Shown here one piece after another: positions 14,979-22,886 of a stretch of 30,633 nucleotides of DNA. The DNA is taken from contig URUF01000023.1 of NCBI GenBank assembly GCA_900550955.1, positions 1 to 30,633 on the forward strand. Direction: 5' to 3'. A model generated the notes under the pieces. It had not been told where the DNA came from. It saw only the letters and a program-made list of their open reading frames with translations, and searched no databases. The stretch is from an uncultured Eubacteriales bacterium. GTDB lineage: Bacteria > Bacillota > Clostridia > Christensenellales > Aristaeellaceae. The position numbers were made by a program, and so were the translations under genes. Position 1 is the stretch's first letter. The number at the start of each line of letters is the position of its first letter.

Positions 14979-15000
14979 GCGATGTGAAGGAGGGGCCGGA

Positions 15001-16929
15001 ATGCGCTTGACCATTACGCCTGCCGAGATGAAGCGCGTTGAAACGCGCGTGATGAACGAAACCGCCGTGACGGGGGAGATGCTGATGCAGCGCGCCGCCG
15101 CGCATGTGGCCGCCGCCGTGCGCAGGCGCGCCCAGCCGGGCGTGGTGTGGTGCGTGTGCGCGGCAGGGAATAACGGCGGCGACGGGCTGGCCGCGATGCG
15201 TATGCTCGCCAATGCGGACGATGCATTCGCGGGCGAGGTATGGCTCGCGGAAGGGACGCTCAGCCCGGACGCGCGGCGCGAGCTGGGGCGCTTGGAGGCG
15301 TGCGCGGGCGCTGCGCGCGTAAGGGTACGCCTCCTTACGGGCGGGTCTTTGCCCCCTGCGCCCCAAAATGTGGGCTGCATTATCGACGCGCTGTTTGGCA
15401 CGGGGCTTTCCAGGCCGCTTGCAGGTGTGCCGCTGGCTTTGTGCAGGCTGATCAACGCCTCGGGGGAGGGCGGCGTGCCGGTGGTGGCCGTGGATATTCC
15501 CTCCGGGCTGAACGGCGATACGGGCGAGGTGATGGGCGAAACCGTGCGCGCGGATGAAACCGTCACCTTTCACAGGCCAAAGCCGGGGCTGTACCTGCGC
15601 GAGGGGCCGGATTACGCGGGCCGGGTCACCGTAGCGGATATTGGCATTCCGGCCGCTGTGGACGATGCCGCGGGCCTGCGCCTGCTGGAAGAAACGGATT
15701 TGGCCGGGCTATTACCCGCGCGCAGGCGCGTGAGCCATAAGGGTAGCTACGGCCGCGTGCTGCTGTGGGCGGGCAGCCCCGGCATGGCGGGCGCGGCGGC
15801 CATCTGTGCCACGGCTACGCTGCGCGCGGGCGCGGGGCTGGTAACGGTGGCCTGCCCGGAAGCTGTGATGCCGGTGGTGCAAACGCTGTGCCCCTGCGCC
15901 ACCTGCCTATCGCTGCCGATGGAGGATGCGGAGGCCGCGTGGGCGCTGCTGAAAAGCGCGTTGGAGCGTGCGGATGCTTTGGGCGCGGGCTGCGGCCTGG
16001 GCCAGGGCGAGGCTGCGGCAGAGCTGTTTGAGCGCCTGCTGGGCTGGCTGGGAGCGCATGAGCTGCCTGCCGTGCTGGACGCGGACGCGCTGAACCTGCT
16101 TGCGCGCAGGCCGGCGCGCCTGAACGGCGGCACGCGCGTGCTCACGCCCCATCCGGCGGAGGCGGCGCGCCTGCTGGGTACGACGGCGCAGGAGGTGGCG
16201 GCGGACGCGCCGCATGCGGCACGCCAGATTTGGAAGCGCTATGGCGCGGCGGTTGCGCTCAAGGGCACAGCCAGCGTGCTGTGCGCAGCGCAGGGCCTGG
16301 CGCTAAGCGCTTTCGGCACCCCCGCGATGGCCAAGGGCGGCAGCGGCGACGCGCTCACAGGCGTAGTGGCGGCGCTGCTGGCGGGCCGGGCCGCCGGGGC
16401 CTACCGCATGGACGACCTGACGCTTTTGCAGGCTGCGTGCGCCTTGCACGGGCTGGCCGGGGAGAGGGCGGAAAGGCAGTTTGGCGAGCGCGGCGTGCTG
16501 GCGACGGACCTGTGCGCATTTTTGGGCTTTACGCCCGGGAGCGGGCGCGGCTTTGGCAGGGCATGCGCCGCAACGCCGGAAGGGACGGCGGCAGCCCAGA
16601 AGCAGCCTGCGCCGTTGGGCCGCATGGTTACGGTAACGGTGGAGCATAGGCTGGGCGCGCGCGATGGGCGCGGGCGCGTTTACGGCCTCAACTGCGGCCA
16701 TGTGCAGGAGGCGTTGCTGGAGCAAAACCAATGGCAGGACGCGTGCGTATACGGCGTAGACCGCCCCGTGGAATGGTTTGAGGGGGAGGTTGTAGCCTGC
16801 CTGCGCATGGCGGAGGGCCCGCTTTGGGCCGTCGCGCCAAAAGGAACGCGCCCAACCTCTCAGGAGATCGGGCGCGCAACGGCGTTTTTGGGGCAGCCGC
16901 TGGAGATAGCGCTGCTGAAGGAACGTTAA
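15001..16929 (+). CDS. nnr: Bifunctional NAD(P)HX epimerase/dehydratase fused to a pyrophosphatase-like domain
   Basis: A 642-residue protein, about 130 longer than usual Nnr. Residues ~1-220 are the epimerase (YjeF_N: GNNGGDG at 56-62, VDIPSGLNGDTG at 164-175). Residues ~235-510 are the ADP-dependent dehydratase (YjeF_C: KGSYGRVLLWAGS at 247-259, PHPAE at 383-387, GGSGDALTG with catalytic Asp450). Together they repair hydrated NADH/NADPH. After a low-complexity linker (511-540), residues 541-640 resemble the small ~110-residue inorganic-pyrophosphatase-like proteins of Clostridia (VTVTV.HRLG, YGLN.GHV, QDACVYGVDRPV, VVAC, AVAPKG). Several acidic and lysine residues of active enzymes seem lost, so this domain may be structural or regulatory. 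The start follows AAGGAGGGG. Its stop overlaps the convergent ferredoxin gene. Confidence 0.9.
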   Translation: MRLTITPAEMKRVETRVMNETAVTGEMLMQRAAAHVAAAVRRRAQPGVVWCVCAAGNNGGDGLAAMRMLANADDAFAGEVWLAEGTLSPDARRELGRLEACAGAARVRVRLLTGGSLPPAPQNVGCIIDALFGTGLSRPLAGVPLALCRLINASGEGGVPVVAVDIPSGLNGDTGEVMGETVRADETVTFHRPKPGLYLREGPDYAGRVTVADIGIPAAVDDAAGLRLLEETDLAGLLPARRRVSHKGSYGRVLLWAGSPGMAGAAAICATATLRAGAGLVTVACPEAVMPVVQTLCPCATCLSLPMEDAEAAWALLKSALERADALGAGCGLGQGEAAAELFERLLGWLGAHELPAVLDADALNLLARRPARLNGGTRVLTPHPAEAARLLGTTAQEVAADAPHAARQIWKRYGAAVALKGTASVLCAAQGLALSAFGTPAMAKGGSGDALTGVVAALLAGRAAGAYRMDDLTLLQAACALHGLAGERAERQFGERGVLATDLCAFLGFTPGSGRGFGRACAATPEGTAAAQKQPAPLGRMVTVTVEHRLGARDGRGRVYGLNCGHVQEALLEQNQWQDACVYGVDRPVEWFEGEVVACLRMAEGPLWAVAPKGTRPTSQEIGRATAFLGQPLEIALLKER

Positions 16930-17753
16930 ACCTTGAGCGCCCGCTTGGGGCACTCGTCCACGCAGCGCATGCACAGGATGCATTCCGTGCCGCGCTTGCG
17001 CGAGCGGGCGTTATCCGTCATATCCACATCCATGGGGCATACGCGCTTGCACTTTCCGCAGGATACGCAAAGCTGCGTGTCGCAGGTCACGCGCAGACGG
17101 GCGTAATAACTGGCCGGCTTTAAAAACACGGCGACGGGGCACAGGTATTTGCAAAAGGCGCGGTTATCCTTGAGCGCAAAAGCCAGGATAACGCCCAACG
17201 CGTAGTATAGCGCGTTGCCCGCGATAAAGCTTATCAGCATAACGCGTTCCAGCCCCTGTACGCCAAGCAGGAACAGCGCGGCTACATACAAAAGCGATAT
17301 GGCGAACGCCGCATAGCGCATCCACGTCCAGTTTTTGCGCGGAGCCTGGCGCTGCTTATAGGGCAGCACATCCAGCACCATGGCCGTCCAGCAGGCAAAG
17401 CCGCACCAGCCGCGCCCAAAGAACAGCGGCCCGGCGATTTTGGCCACGAAGTAATGAATGGTGGCCGCCTCAAACACGCCTAAAAACAGATAGTACCAAA
17501 AGCCCTCGATCTGCATGTTTTCGCCGTCGATCAGGCCCAGGTAAACAAGCATATACAAGCCCACCGCCCACTGCACGGCATTGCGGGCGTATTTCCATTT
17601 GCGCGAATATAGGTAGATACCCACCGCCAGGCATGTGCCGATATAGCTAAAATTGAACAGATAGAACAGGTTGTTAAGGGAAAGCCAAAGGGTAACGGCC
17701 ACGGCTTCAAACAAAAGCCAGAAAACCAACGGGGCGAGCCAATCCTTTTTCAT
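16926..17753 (-). CDS. Membrane 4Fe-4S ferredoxin-type protein (NapH/YccM-like)
   Basis: A 275-residue protein with about five or six membrane segments followed by a cytoplasmic double 4Fe-4S domain. WCGFACWTAM and FCKYLCPVAV are the cysteine pairs typical of NapH/CcoG-like polyferredoxins. The C-terminus has CVSCGKCKRVCP and CILCMRCVDECP. It probably passes electrons across or along the membrane; its partners are unknown. The start at 17753 follows AAAGGAGG and overlaps the stop of the upstream transporter (ATGA), so the two are co-translated. Its stop overlaps the nnr stop by 4 bases on the other strand. There is no room for a separate terminator for either gene. Confidence 0.87.
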   Translation of the reverse strand: MKKDWLAPLVFWLLFEAVAVTLWLSLNNLFYLFNFSYIGTCLAVGIYLYSRKWKYARNAVQWAVGLYMLVYLGLIDGENMQIEGFWYYLFLGVFEAATIHYFVAKIAGPLFFGRGWCGFACWTAMVLDVLPYKQRQAPRKNWTWMRYAAFAISLLYVAALFLLGVQGLERVMLISFIAGNALYYALGVILAFALKDNRAFCKYLCPVAVFLKPASYYARLRVTCDTQLCVSCGKCKRVCPMDVDMTDNARSRKRGTECILCMRCVDECPKRALKV

Positions 17754-18646
17754 AAGGAACCTCCTTTGCGCTGCGAAAGCAGCAGGCCGGCCAGCGTGAG
17801 GGCTGCGCCTGCAAGAGCCATGGGGTGGATGGGGTCGTGAAGGATAAGCCAGGCAAACAGGATCGTGACCACGGGAGAAAGATAGATATATACGCTCGTG
17901 CGCACCGCGCCGATCCGTTCCAGCGCCAGGCCCCAGGTGACGAAGCACAGCGCGCTGGCGCAAAGGCCAAGATAAAGGAAGTTGAGAAGATTCACGGGCT
18001 TTAGAAAGCTTGCGGCCTGCGCGTGCCGCGATAGGAAGGGAAGAAGCGGCAGCAGGAACGCGAGGCCGTAGGCGAACAGCCGCCGCGTGACCAGCAGGGT
18101 GTTGCGGTACCCGCAGCGCTCAATCTTTTTGAGAAACACATTATAGCCCGCCCAGCTTATGGCCGCCAGGATGCAGAGAAGATCGCCCAAGGGGTTGATG
18201 TGAAGCTGCTGGCCGCTGAAGCTGACCAGCGCCACGCCCGCAATGGCGACCGCAAAGCCGATATAGAAGCTTCGGCCCATCGCCTCCTCGCCGCAGAACA
18301 GGCGCATTGCCATGGCCACAAAAAAGGGCGCGGTGGAGATGATGACGCTGCAATTTGCGGAATAGGTGAAGGTGAGCGCAAAGTTTTCCAAAAGGAAATA
18401 CAGGGCCACGCCAAAGAAACCGGCCCCCGCAAACAGCCACTCATGGCGGGGGCTTTCCAGGCGCAGGCGTTTGGGCTGCGCCAGCGTGAGCGCAATAATC
18501 GCCAAAATCAAGCGGACAATCAAAATCTCCACGGGCGAAAAATCCTTCAGGAGCGTGGAGGTGGATAGAAACGTGGTTCCCCAAACAAAAATGGTGAATA
18601 AAGCGAGCAGGTGTCCCTGCCGCTTTGGATCGGACAAGGCGTGCAT
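17750..18646 (-). CDS. DMT-superfamily (EamA) transporter
   Basis: A 298-residue polytopic membrane protein with ten predicted helices in two EamA repeats (FTIFVWGTTFLSTSTLLK opening the first, ILAAISWAGYNVFLKKIE the second). Such proteins export metabolites or amino acids; the substrate is not predictable. AGAGGAAG lies a few bases before the ATG. It is followed by and overlaps the ferredoxin gene. The gene has a ~150-base leader with an extended -10 promoter and a possible short ORF. Confidence 0.9.
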   Translation of the reverse strand: MHALSDPKRQGHLLALFTIFVWGTTFLSTSTLLKDFSPVEILIVRLILAIIALTLAQPKRLRLESPRHEWLFAGAGFFGVALYFLLENFALTFTYSANCSVIISTAPFFVAMAMRLFCGEEAMGRSFYIGFAVAIAGVALVSFSGQQLHINPLGDLLCILAAISWAGYNVFLKKIERCGYRNTLLVTRRLFAYGLAFLLPLLPFLSRHAQAASFLKPVNLLNFLYLGLCASALCFVTWGLALERIGAVRTSVYIYLSPVVTILFAWLILHDPIHPMALAGAALTLAGLLLSQRKGGSL

Positions 18647-18713
18647 AGGGCTTCCTCTTTATCGGTAGATTGTCGGGCGCGTCCTTAGAATGCTGCGTAC
18701 CGCAGGCGCTTCC

Positions 18714-18764
18714 TTACCCGCTGCGCAGGATTGCGGTAAAGGCCGGAAAGATGGTACTGTCCAT
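18714..18764 (-). CDS. Possible 16-residue leader peptide upstream of the EamA transporter
   Basis: MDSTIFPAFTAILRSG is encoded between the predicted transporter promoter and the transporter gene. AAAGGAG lies 11 bases before its ATG, a slightly long but usable spacing. A small stem, CTGCG-GTA-CGCAG, follows it. The ORF is too short for statistical support. It could be a regulatory leader peptide or chance. Confidence 0.25.
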   Translation of the reverse strand: MDSTIFPAFTAILRSG

Positions 18765-18800
18765 CGCTTGGCATGCTCCTTTGTAAATGGGGTTAAACGC

Positions 18801-18806
18801 ATTATA
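18801..18806 (-). promoter_or_regulatory. Extended -10 promoter of the EamA transporter operon
   Basis: On the minus strand TGG-TATAAT provides a perfect -10 with an upstream TG extension. No good -35 box is seen at the right spacing. The predicted start near 18794 gives a leader of about 150 bases. Confidence 0.55.
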
Positions 18807-18911
18807 CCATAGAATCCGGCTTTTCGGGTAGCACCCGTTGCATAATGATGATAGCTTATACAGAATTTCTAACGTTTTCATTGCGCAAAGGATAAATGTT
18901 CGGAAAAACGA

Positions 18912-18940
18912 TTGACAATCTGAATGTTCTTCGCTAAAAT
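18912..18940 (+). promoter_or_regulatory. Promoter of the purine operon
   Basis: A perfect TTGACA (18912-18917) and TAAAAT (18935-18940) are spaced by 17 bases. The predicted start near 18947 leaves a leader of about 190 bases before purE. The stretch 18807-18911 between this and the divergent transporter promoter is AT-rich and holds no gene; no clear PurR box was recognised. Confidence 0.8.
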
Positions 18941-18960
18941 ATCCGTATCTTTCGGAAAGG

Positions 18961-19103
18961 GGTTGCAGCGGCCATGCGCGGGGAGCATGTTTTGGGTTTC
19001 GTGTCAAAGCGCTTGACGGGCAACCGCACCTTTTTGGAAAATACCATCTATGTGCACTGGATGCAGCCATGCGGCAAGGCCGCAGAATATGGCTGCATCT
19101 TTT
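18961..19103 (+). promoter_or_regulatory. Structured purine-operon leader with attenuator-like hairpin
   Basis: The 3' part is a strong hairpin: 19060-19070 pairs with 19089-19099 (GATGCAGCCAT/ATGGCTGCATC), extended by GCGGC/GCCGC (19071-19075 with 19079-19083), and followed by TTTT. It ends 21 bases before the purE ribosome site. The 5' part can form a three-way junction: GGTTGC/GCAACC (18961-18966 with 19020-19025) enclosing CATGC/GCATG with a 7-nt loop and GTCAA/TTGAC. TGCAGC-gg-CCATGC at 18964-18977 copies the terminator's own 5' arm, so it could pair with the terminator's 3' arm instead. That makes a switch plausible. It does not match the purine riboswitch core, and I cannot assign a ligand. 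Confidence 0.5.
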
Positions 19104-19105
19104 GA
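18974..19105 (+). CDS. Possible 43-residue leader ORF before purE
   Basis: An ATG at 18974 opens a 43-codon frame that spans the whole leader and stops at TGA in the T-run of the attenuator-like hairpin. AAGGGG lies about 11 bases upstream. The peptide (starting MRGEHVLGF) has no recognised domain. It could be a leader peptide linking translation to the hairpin, or a chance ORF, which is likely at this GC content. Confidence 0.2.
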   Translation: MRGEHVLGFVSKRLTGNRTFLENTIYVHWMQPCGKAAEYGCIF

Positions 19106-19136
19106 CGCCGGATGAATTTGCTTTGGGAGGGAAACG

Positions 19137-19622
19137 GTGTTGAAGAAGGTAGCGGTGATCATGGGCTCGGACAGCGACCTGCCCGTTCTGGAAAATTGCT
19201 TCAAAACACTCAAAAACCTGAACATTCCATATGAGGCGCATGTGTATTCCGCCCACCGCACCCCGGCGGAGGCCGCGGCCTTTGCGCGCGGCGCGAAGGA
19301 AAACGGCTTTGGCGTGCTAATTGCCGCGGCGGGCAAGGCGGCCCATTTGGCGGGCGCTTTGGCGGCGCAAAGCGTGCTGCCGGTGATCGGCATCCCTGTG
19401 AAGGCCAGCGCGCTGGACGGGCTGGACGCGCTTTTGTCCACGGTGCAAATGCCGGGCGGCATACCGGTGGCCACGGTGGCTATCAACGGTTCGGAAAACG
19501 CGGCGCTTCTAGCAGCGCAGATTTTGGCGCTCAGCGACGAGGCACTTTCCCAAAGGCTGCTGGCTATGCGCGCCGAGATGCACGATAAGGTGATTGCCAA
19601 GGACGCGGCCCTGAACGTGTGA
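19137..19622 (+). CDS. purE: N5-carboxyaminoimidazole ribonucleotide mutase
   Basis: A 161-residue PurE. GSDSD (10-14), SAHRTP (38-43), the AAAGKAAHLAG loop and the late LDGLDALLSTVQMPGG segment are family hallmarks and place it with class I enzymes. It converts N5-CAIR to CAIR in purine synthesis. Class I enzymes normally depend on PurK, which is not in this window. GTG at 19137 is the start, with GGGAGG six bases upstream. It is the first gene of the purine operon. Confidence 0.93.
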   Translation: MLKKVAVIMGSDSDLPVLENCFKTLKNLNIPYEAHVYSAHRTPAEAAAFARGAKENGFGVLIAAAGKAAHLAGALAAQSVLPVIGIPVKASALDGLDALLSTVQMPGGIPVATVAINGSENAALLAAQILALSDEALSQRLLAMRAEMHDKVIAKDAALNV

Positions 19623-19675
19623 ACAGGCCCCAACCGGTTTTCCAGATATTTTGAAAGAAGCAGGAGGAAGCAGAC

Positions 19676-20386
19676 GTGAAAAAGCTTGAGCAGATGTACG
19701 AAGGCAAGGCCAAGAAGGTATTTGCCACCGACGACCCCGAATTGGTGCTTGTGGACTATAAAGACGACGCTACCGCCTTTAACGGCCTGAAGAAGGGCAC
19801 CATCCAGGGCAAGGGCATTATTAACAACCGCGTGACCAATCACCTGATGAAGCTTTTGGAAAAAGAAGGCGTACCCACGCACTTTGTGAAGGAGCTTAGC
19901 GAACGCGAAACGCTGGTAAAGCGCGTAAAGATCGTGCCCCTGGAGGTAATTGTGCGCAATATCGCCGCCGGCAGCCTATCCAAGCGGCTGGGCCTGCCCG
20001 AGGGTACCAAGCTTGGCAAAACCGTGCTGGAGTTCTGCTATAAGGACGACGACCTGGGCGATCCCATGGTGAACCGTTATCATATCGCCGCCATGGGCTG
20101 GGCCACCGATGAGGAAATGGAGCTCATTTGCCGTTACAGCCTGAAGGTCAACGAAGTGCTCACAGCCTATCTCAAGGACCTTAACATCGAACTGATCGAC
20201 TTTAAGCTGGAGTTTGGCAAGACCAGCGATGGAACCATCGTGCTGGCGGATGAAATCAGCCCCGATACCTGCCGCTTCTGGGACAGCCAGACCCATGAGA
20301 GGCTGGATAAGGACCGTTTCCGCCGCGACCTGGGCGGCGTTGAGGACGCGTATCACGAGATCATGAAGCGCCTGATGGGAGAATAA
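19676..20386 (+). CDS. purC: SAICAR synthase
   Basis: A 236-residue phosphoribosylaminoimidazole-succinocarboxamide synthase of normal length. It joins CAIR and aspartate with ATP. YEGKAKKVF near the N-terminus, KKGTIQGKGIINNRVTN, the EVIVRNIAAGS segment and the late DEISPDTCRFWD motif identify it. The GTG start has AGGAGG eight bases upstream. It follows purE by 53 bases and is followed by purF two bases after its stop. Confidence 0.96.
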   Translation: MKKLEQMYEGKAKKVFATDDPELVLVDYKDDATAFNGLKKGTIQGKGIINNRVTNHLMKLLEKEGVPTHFVKELSERETLVKRVKIVPLEVIVRNIAAGSLSKRLGLPEGTKLGKTVLEFCYKDDDLGDPMVNRYHIAAMGWATDEEMELICRYSLKVNEVLTAYLKDLNIELIDFKLEFGKTSDGTIVLADEISPDTCRFWDSQTHERLDKDRFRRDLGGVEDAYHEIMKRLMGE

Positions 20387-20388
20387 GC

Positions 20389-21849
20389 ATGGACGTTTTT
20401 GACAAGCCGCATGAGGAATGCGGCGTGTTTGGCATCTACCTGCGGGACGGGAAAACCGGCGTTGTGCCCGCGGCGTATCACGCGCTTTACGCCTTGCAGC
20501 ACCGCGGCCAGGAAAGCTGCGGCATTGCCGTGAACAACGACGGCGTGATTGACTGCTACAAGGACGTTGGCTTGGTTAACGAGGTGTTCACCCGCGATGT
20601 GCTGGAAAAGCTGCATGAGGGCAGCATGGCCGTGGGCCACTGCCGTTACGCCACCACCGGCACGCAGAACCGGGGCAACGCCCAGCCCCTTTTGGTAAAC
20701 CACCAGAAGGGGGCTATGGCGCTGTGCCACAACGGCAACTTGGTAAACGCGCGCGAGCTGCGCGAGGCGCTTGAACTGCGCGGGGCCATCTTCCATACCA
20801 CCAGCGATACGGAAGTAATCGCCTACATCATCACGCAGGAACGGCTCAAAACCGGCAGCATCGAGCAGGCCGTGGTAAACGCCATGGGGCATATCAAAGG
20901 CGCGTATTCGCTGGTGGTGATGAGCCCGCAGAAGCTGATTGCCGCTCGCGACCCTAACGGCTTCCGCCCGCTGTGCATGGGCGAATTGGACGGCGACGCC
21001 GTATTTGCCAGCGAAAGCTGCGCCCTGGATGCCATTGGCGCAACCTTCGTTCGGGATATCGAGCCGGGCGAGGTGGTTGTGGTTTCAAGCGAGGGCGTGA
21101 AAAGCCTGCGCAGCCCGCAAAAATGCAAAAGCGCGTTTTGCGTGTTTGAGTTCATCTATTTTGCCCGTCCGGACAGCGTAATGGAGGGCAGCTCCGTGCA
21201 TGTGGCGCGGATGCGCGCGGGCTCCTTCCTGGCGCTGGAGCATCCCGCCCAGGCGGACGTGGTGATCGGCGTGCCAGACAGCGGCATCGACGCGGCCATC
21301 GGCTTTGCCAGGCAAAGCGGCATCCCCTATGGCATTGGCTTTATCAAAAACAAATACATTGGCCGCACCTTCATTCAGCCCTCGCAAAAGCAGCGCGCCA
21401 ACAGCGTGCGCATCAAGCTAAACGCGGTGCGCTCCACCGTGGAGGGAAAGCGCGTTGTGCTTATTGACGATTCCATCGTGCGCGGCACAACGTCCGCCCG
21501 TATCGTAAGCCTTTTGCGGGAGGCCGGGGCCAAGGAGGTGCATATGCGCCTGTCCTCGCCGCCGTTCCGCCATCCCTGCTATTTTGGTACGGATATCGAC
21601 TCCACCGACAACCTGATTGCCGCGCACCACAGCGTGGAGGAAATTTGCCAAATCATCGGCGCGGACAGCCTGGGGTTCCTGAATGTGGACTATTTGCCCA
21701 TGCTGGCGGATAACGCCAGGTGCGGCTTCTGCGACGGCTGCTTTACGGGAAAATATCCTATGGAGCCGCCCCAGGACACCGCCAAGCTCAAGTTTGAGCG
21801 CCGCCTGTCCGAAAAGAAGAACGAGCAAACGGAGGAACAAGCGCAATGA
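20389..21849 (+). CDS. purF: Amidophosphoribosyltransferase
   Basis: A 486-residue PurF of the Bacillus type, the committed step from PRPP and glutamine to phosphoribosylamine. A ten-residue propeptide precedes the nucleophile Cys11 (CGVFGI), which must be exposed by cleavage. The glutaminase domain continues with QHRGQES and HNGNLVN. The PRPP loop, VVLIDDSIVRGTTS, spans 357-370. The four cluster ligands of the B. subtilis enzyme have counterparts at Cys251, Cys397, Cys448 and Cys451, so an oxygen-sensitive 4Fe-4S cluster is expected. The stop overlaps the purM start (ATGA). Confidence 0.96.
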   Translation: MDVFDKPHEECGVFGIYLRDGKTGVVPAAYHALYALQHRGQESCGIAVNNDGVIDCYKDVGLVNEVFTRDVLEKLHEGSMAVGHCRYATTGTQNRGNAQPLLVNHQKGAMALCHNGNLVNARELREALELRGAIFHTTSDTEVIAYIITQERLKTGSIEQAVVNAMGHIKGAYSLVVMSPQKLIAARDPNGFRPLCMGELDGDAVFASESCALDAIGATFVRDIEPGEVVVVSSEGVKSLRSPQKCKSAFCVFEFIYFARPDSVMEGSSVHVARMRAGSFLALEHPAQADVVIGVPDSGIDAAIGFARQSGIPYGIGFIKNKYIGRTFIQPSQKQRANSVRIKLNAVRSTVEGKRVVLIDDSIVRGTTSARIVSLLREAGAKEVHMRLSSPPFRHPCYFGTDIDSTDNLIAAHHSVEEICQIIGADSLGFLNVDYLPMLADNARCGFCDGCFTGKYPMEPPQDTAKLKFERRLSEKKNEQTEEQAQ

Positions 21850-22886
21850 AAAGCGAAAGCGCAAGCTACAAGGCCGCGGGCGTGGATATTACCGCGGGCT
21901 ACCGCGCCGTGGAATTGATGAAGCAGCATGTGGCCCGCACCATGATTCCAGGCGTGCTGGACGGCATAGGCGGCTTCGGCGGCCTGTTTGAGCTGGATAT
22001 GACAGGCATCCAGCGCCCTGTGCTGGTAAGCGGCACCGACGGCGTGGGCACCAAGCTAAAGCTGGCCTTTTTGATGGACAAGCACGATACCGTGGGCATC
22101 GACTGTGTGGCCATGTGCGTAAACGACATCGTATGCTGCGGCGCGAAGCCCCAGTTCTTTTTGGACTATGTGGCCGTGGGCAAGAACGTGCCCGAGCGCG
22201 TGGCGCAGATTGTGAGCGGCGTGGCCGAGGGCTGCGTGGAGGCGGGCTGCGCCCTGGTAGGCGGCGAAACCGCCGAGATGCCCGGCTTTTACCCCGAGGA
22301 CGAATACGACTTGGCGGGCTTTAGCGTGGGCGTGGTGGACAAGAGCCGCATTCTGGACAAAACCGCCATGGAAGCCGGCGACGTGCTGATCGCGCTCAAA
22401 TCCAGCGGCGTGCATTCCAACGGGTTTTCGCTGGTGCGCAAGGTATTCAACGTGGAAAGGGGCGGGCTTGACAAGCGCTATGACGAGCTTTCCGCCACTT
22501 TGGGCGAAACGCTGCTCACGCCCACGCGCATCTATGTAAAGCAGGTGCTGGCCATGCTGGAGGCGGGCGTGCGCATTCGCGCCATCAGCCACATCACGGG
22601 CGGCGGCTTCTATGAAAATATCCCGCGCTCGTTGGCGCCGGGCAAAATGGCCCGCATAGAGCGCAGCGTCGTGCGTATTCCGCCGGTATTCAAGCTTATC
22701 CAAGAGGTGGGCGGCATTCCTGAGCGCGACATGTTCAACACCTTCAACATGGGCGTGGGCATGTGCCTGACCGTGGCCGCCGAGGACGTTGATTTGGCGC
22801 TGGACAGCCTGTACCAGGTGGGCGAAACCGACGCGTACGTGCTGGGCGAGATTGTGGACGGCGAGGACGGGATTGCGCTATGCTGA
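21846..22886 (+). CDS. purM: Phosphoribosylformylglycinamidine cyclo-ligase (AIR synthetase)
   Basis: A 346-residue PurM of usual length that closes the imidazole ring using ATP. SYKAAGVDITAGYRAVELM at the N-terminus, the VSGTDGVGTKLKLAF nucleotide-binding segment, LVGGETAEMPGFY and HITGGGFYENIPR are characteristic. It overlaps purF by 4 bases and purN by 7 bases, so its expression is tightly coupled to both. Confidence 0.96.
   Translation: MKSESASYKAAGVDITAGYRAVELMKQHVARTMIPGVLDGIGGFGGLFELDMTGIQRPVLVSGTDGVGTKLKLAFLMDKHDTVGIDCVAMCVNDIVCCGAKPQFFLDYVAVGKNVPERVAQIVSGVAEGCVEAGCALVGGETAEMPGFYPEDEYDLAGFSVGVVDKSRILDKTAMEAGDVLIALKSSGVHSNGFSLVRKVFNVERGGLDKRYDELSATLGETLLTPTRIYVKQVLAMLEAGVRIRAISHITGGGFYENIPRSLAPGKMARIERSVVRIPPVFKLIQEVGGIPERDMFNTFNMGVGMCLTVAAEDVDLALDSLYQVGETDAYVLGEIVDGEDGIALC

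Noticed and set aside
18961..19025. Purine riboswitch aptamer in the pur leader
   Set aside because: The three-way shape is similar, but the conserved junction bases (UAUA, UUUCUAC) are missing and the loops differ.
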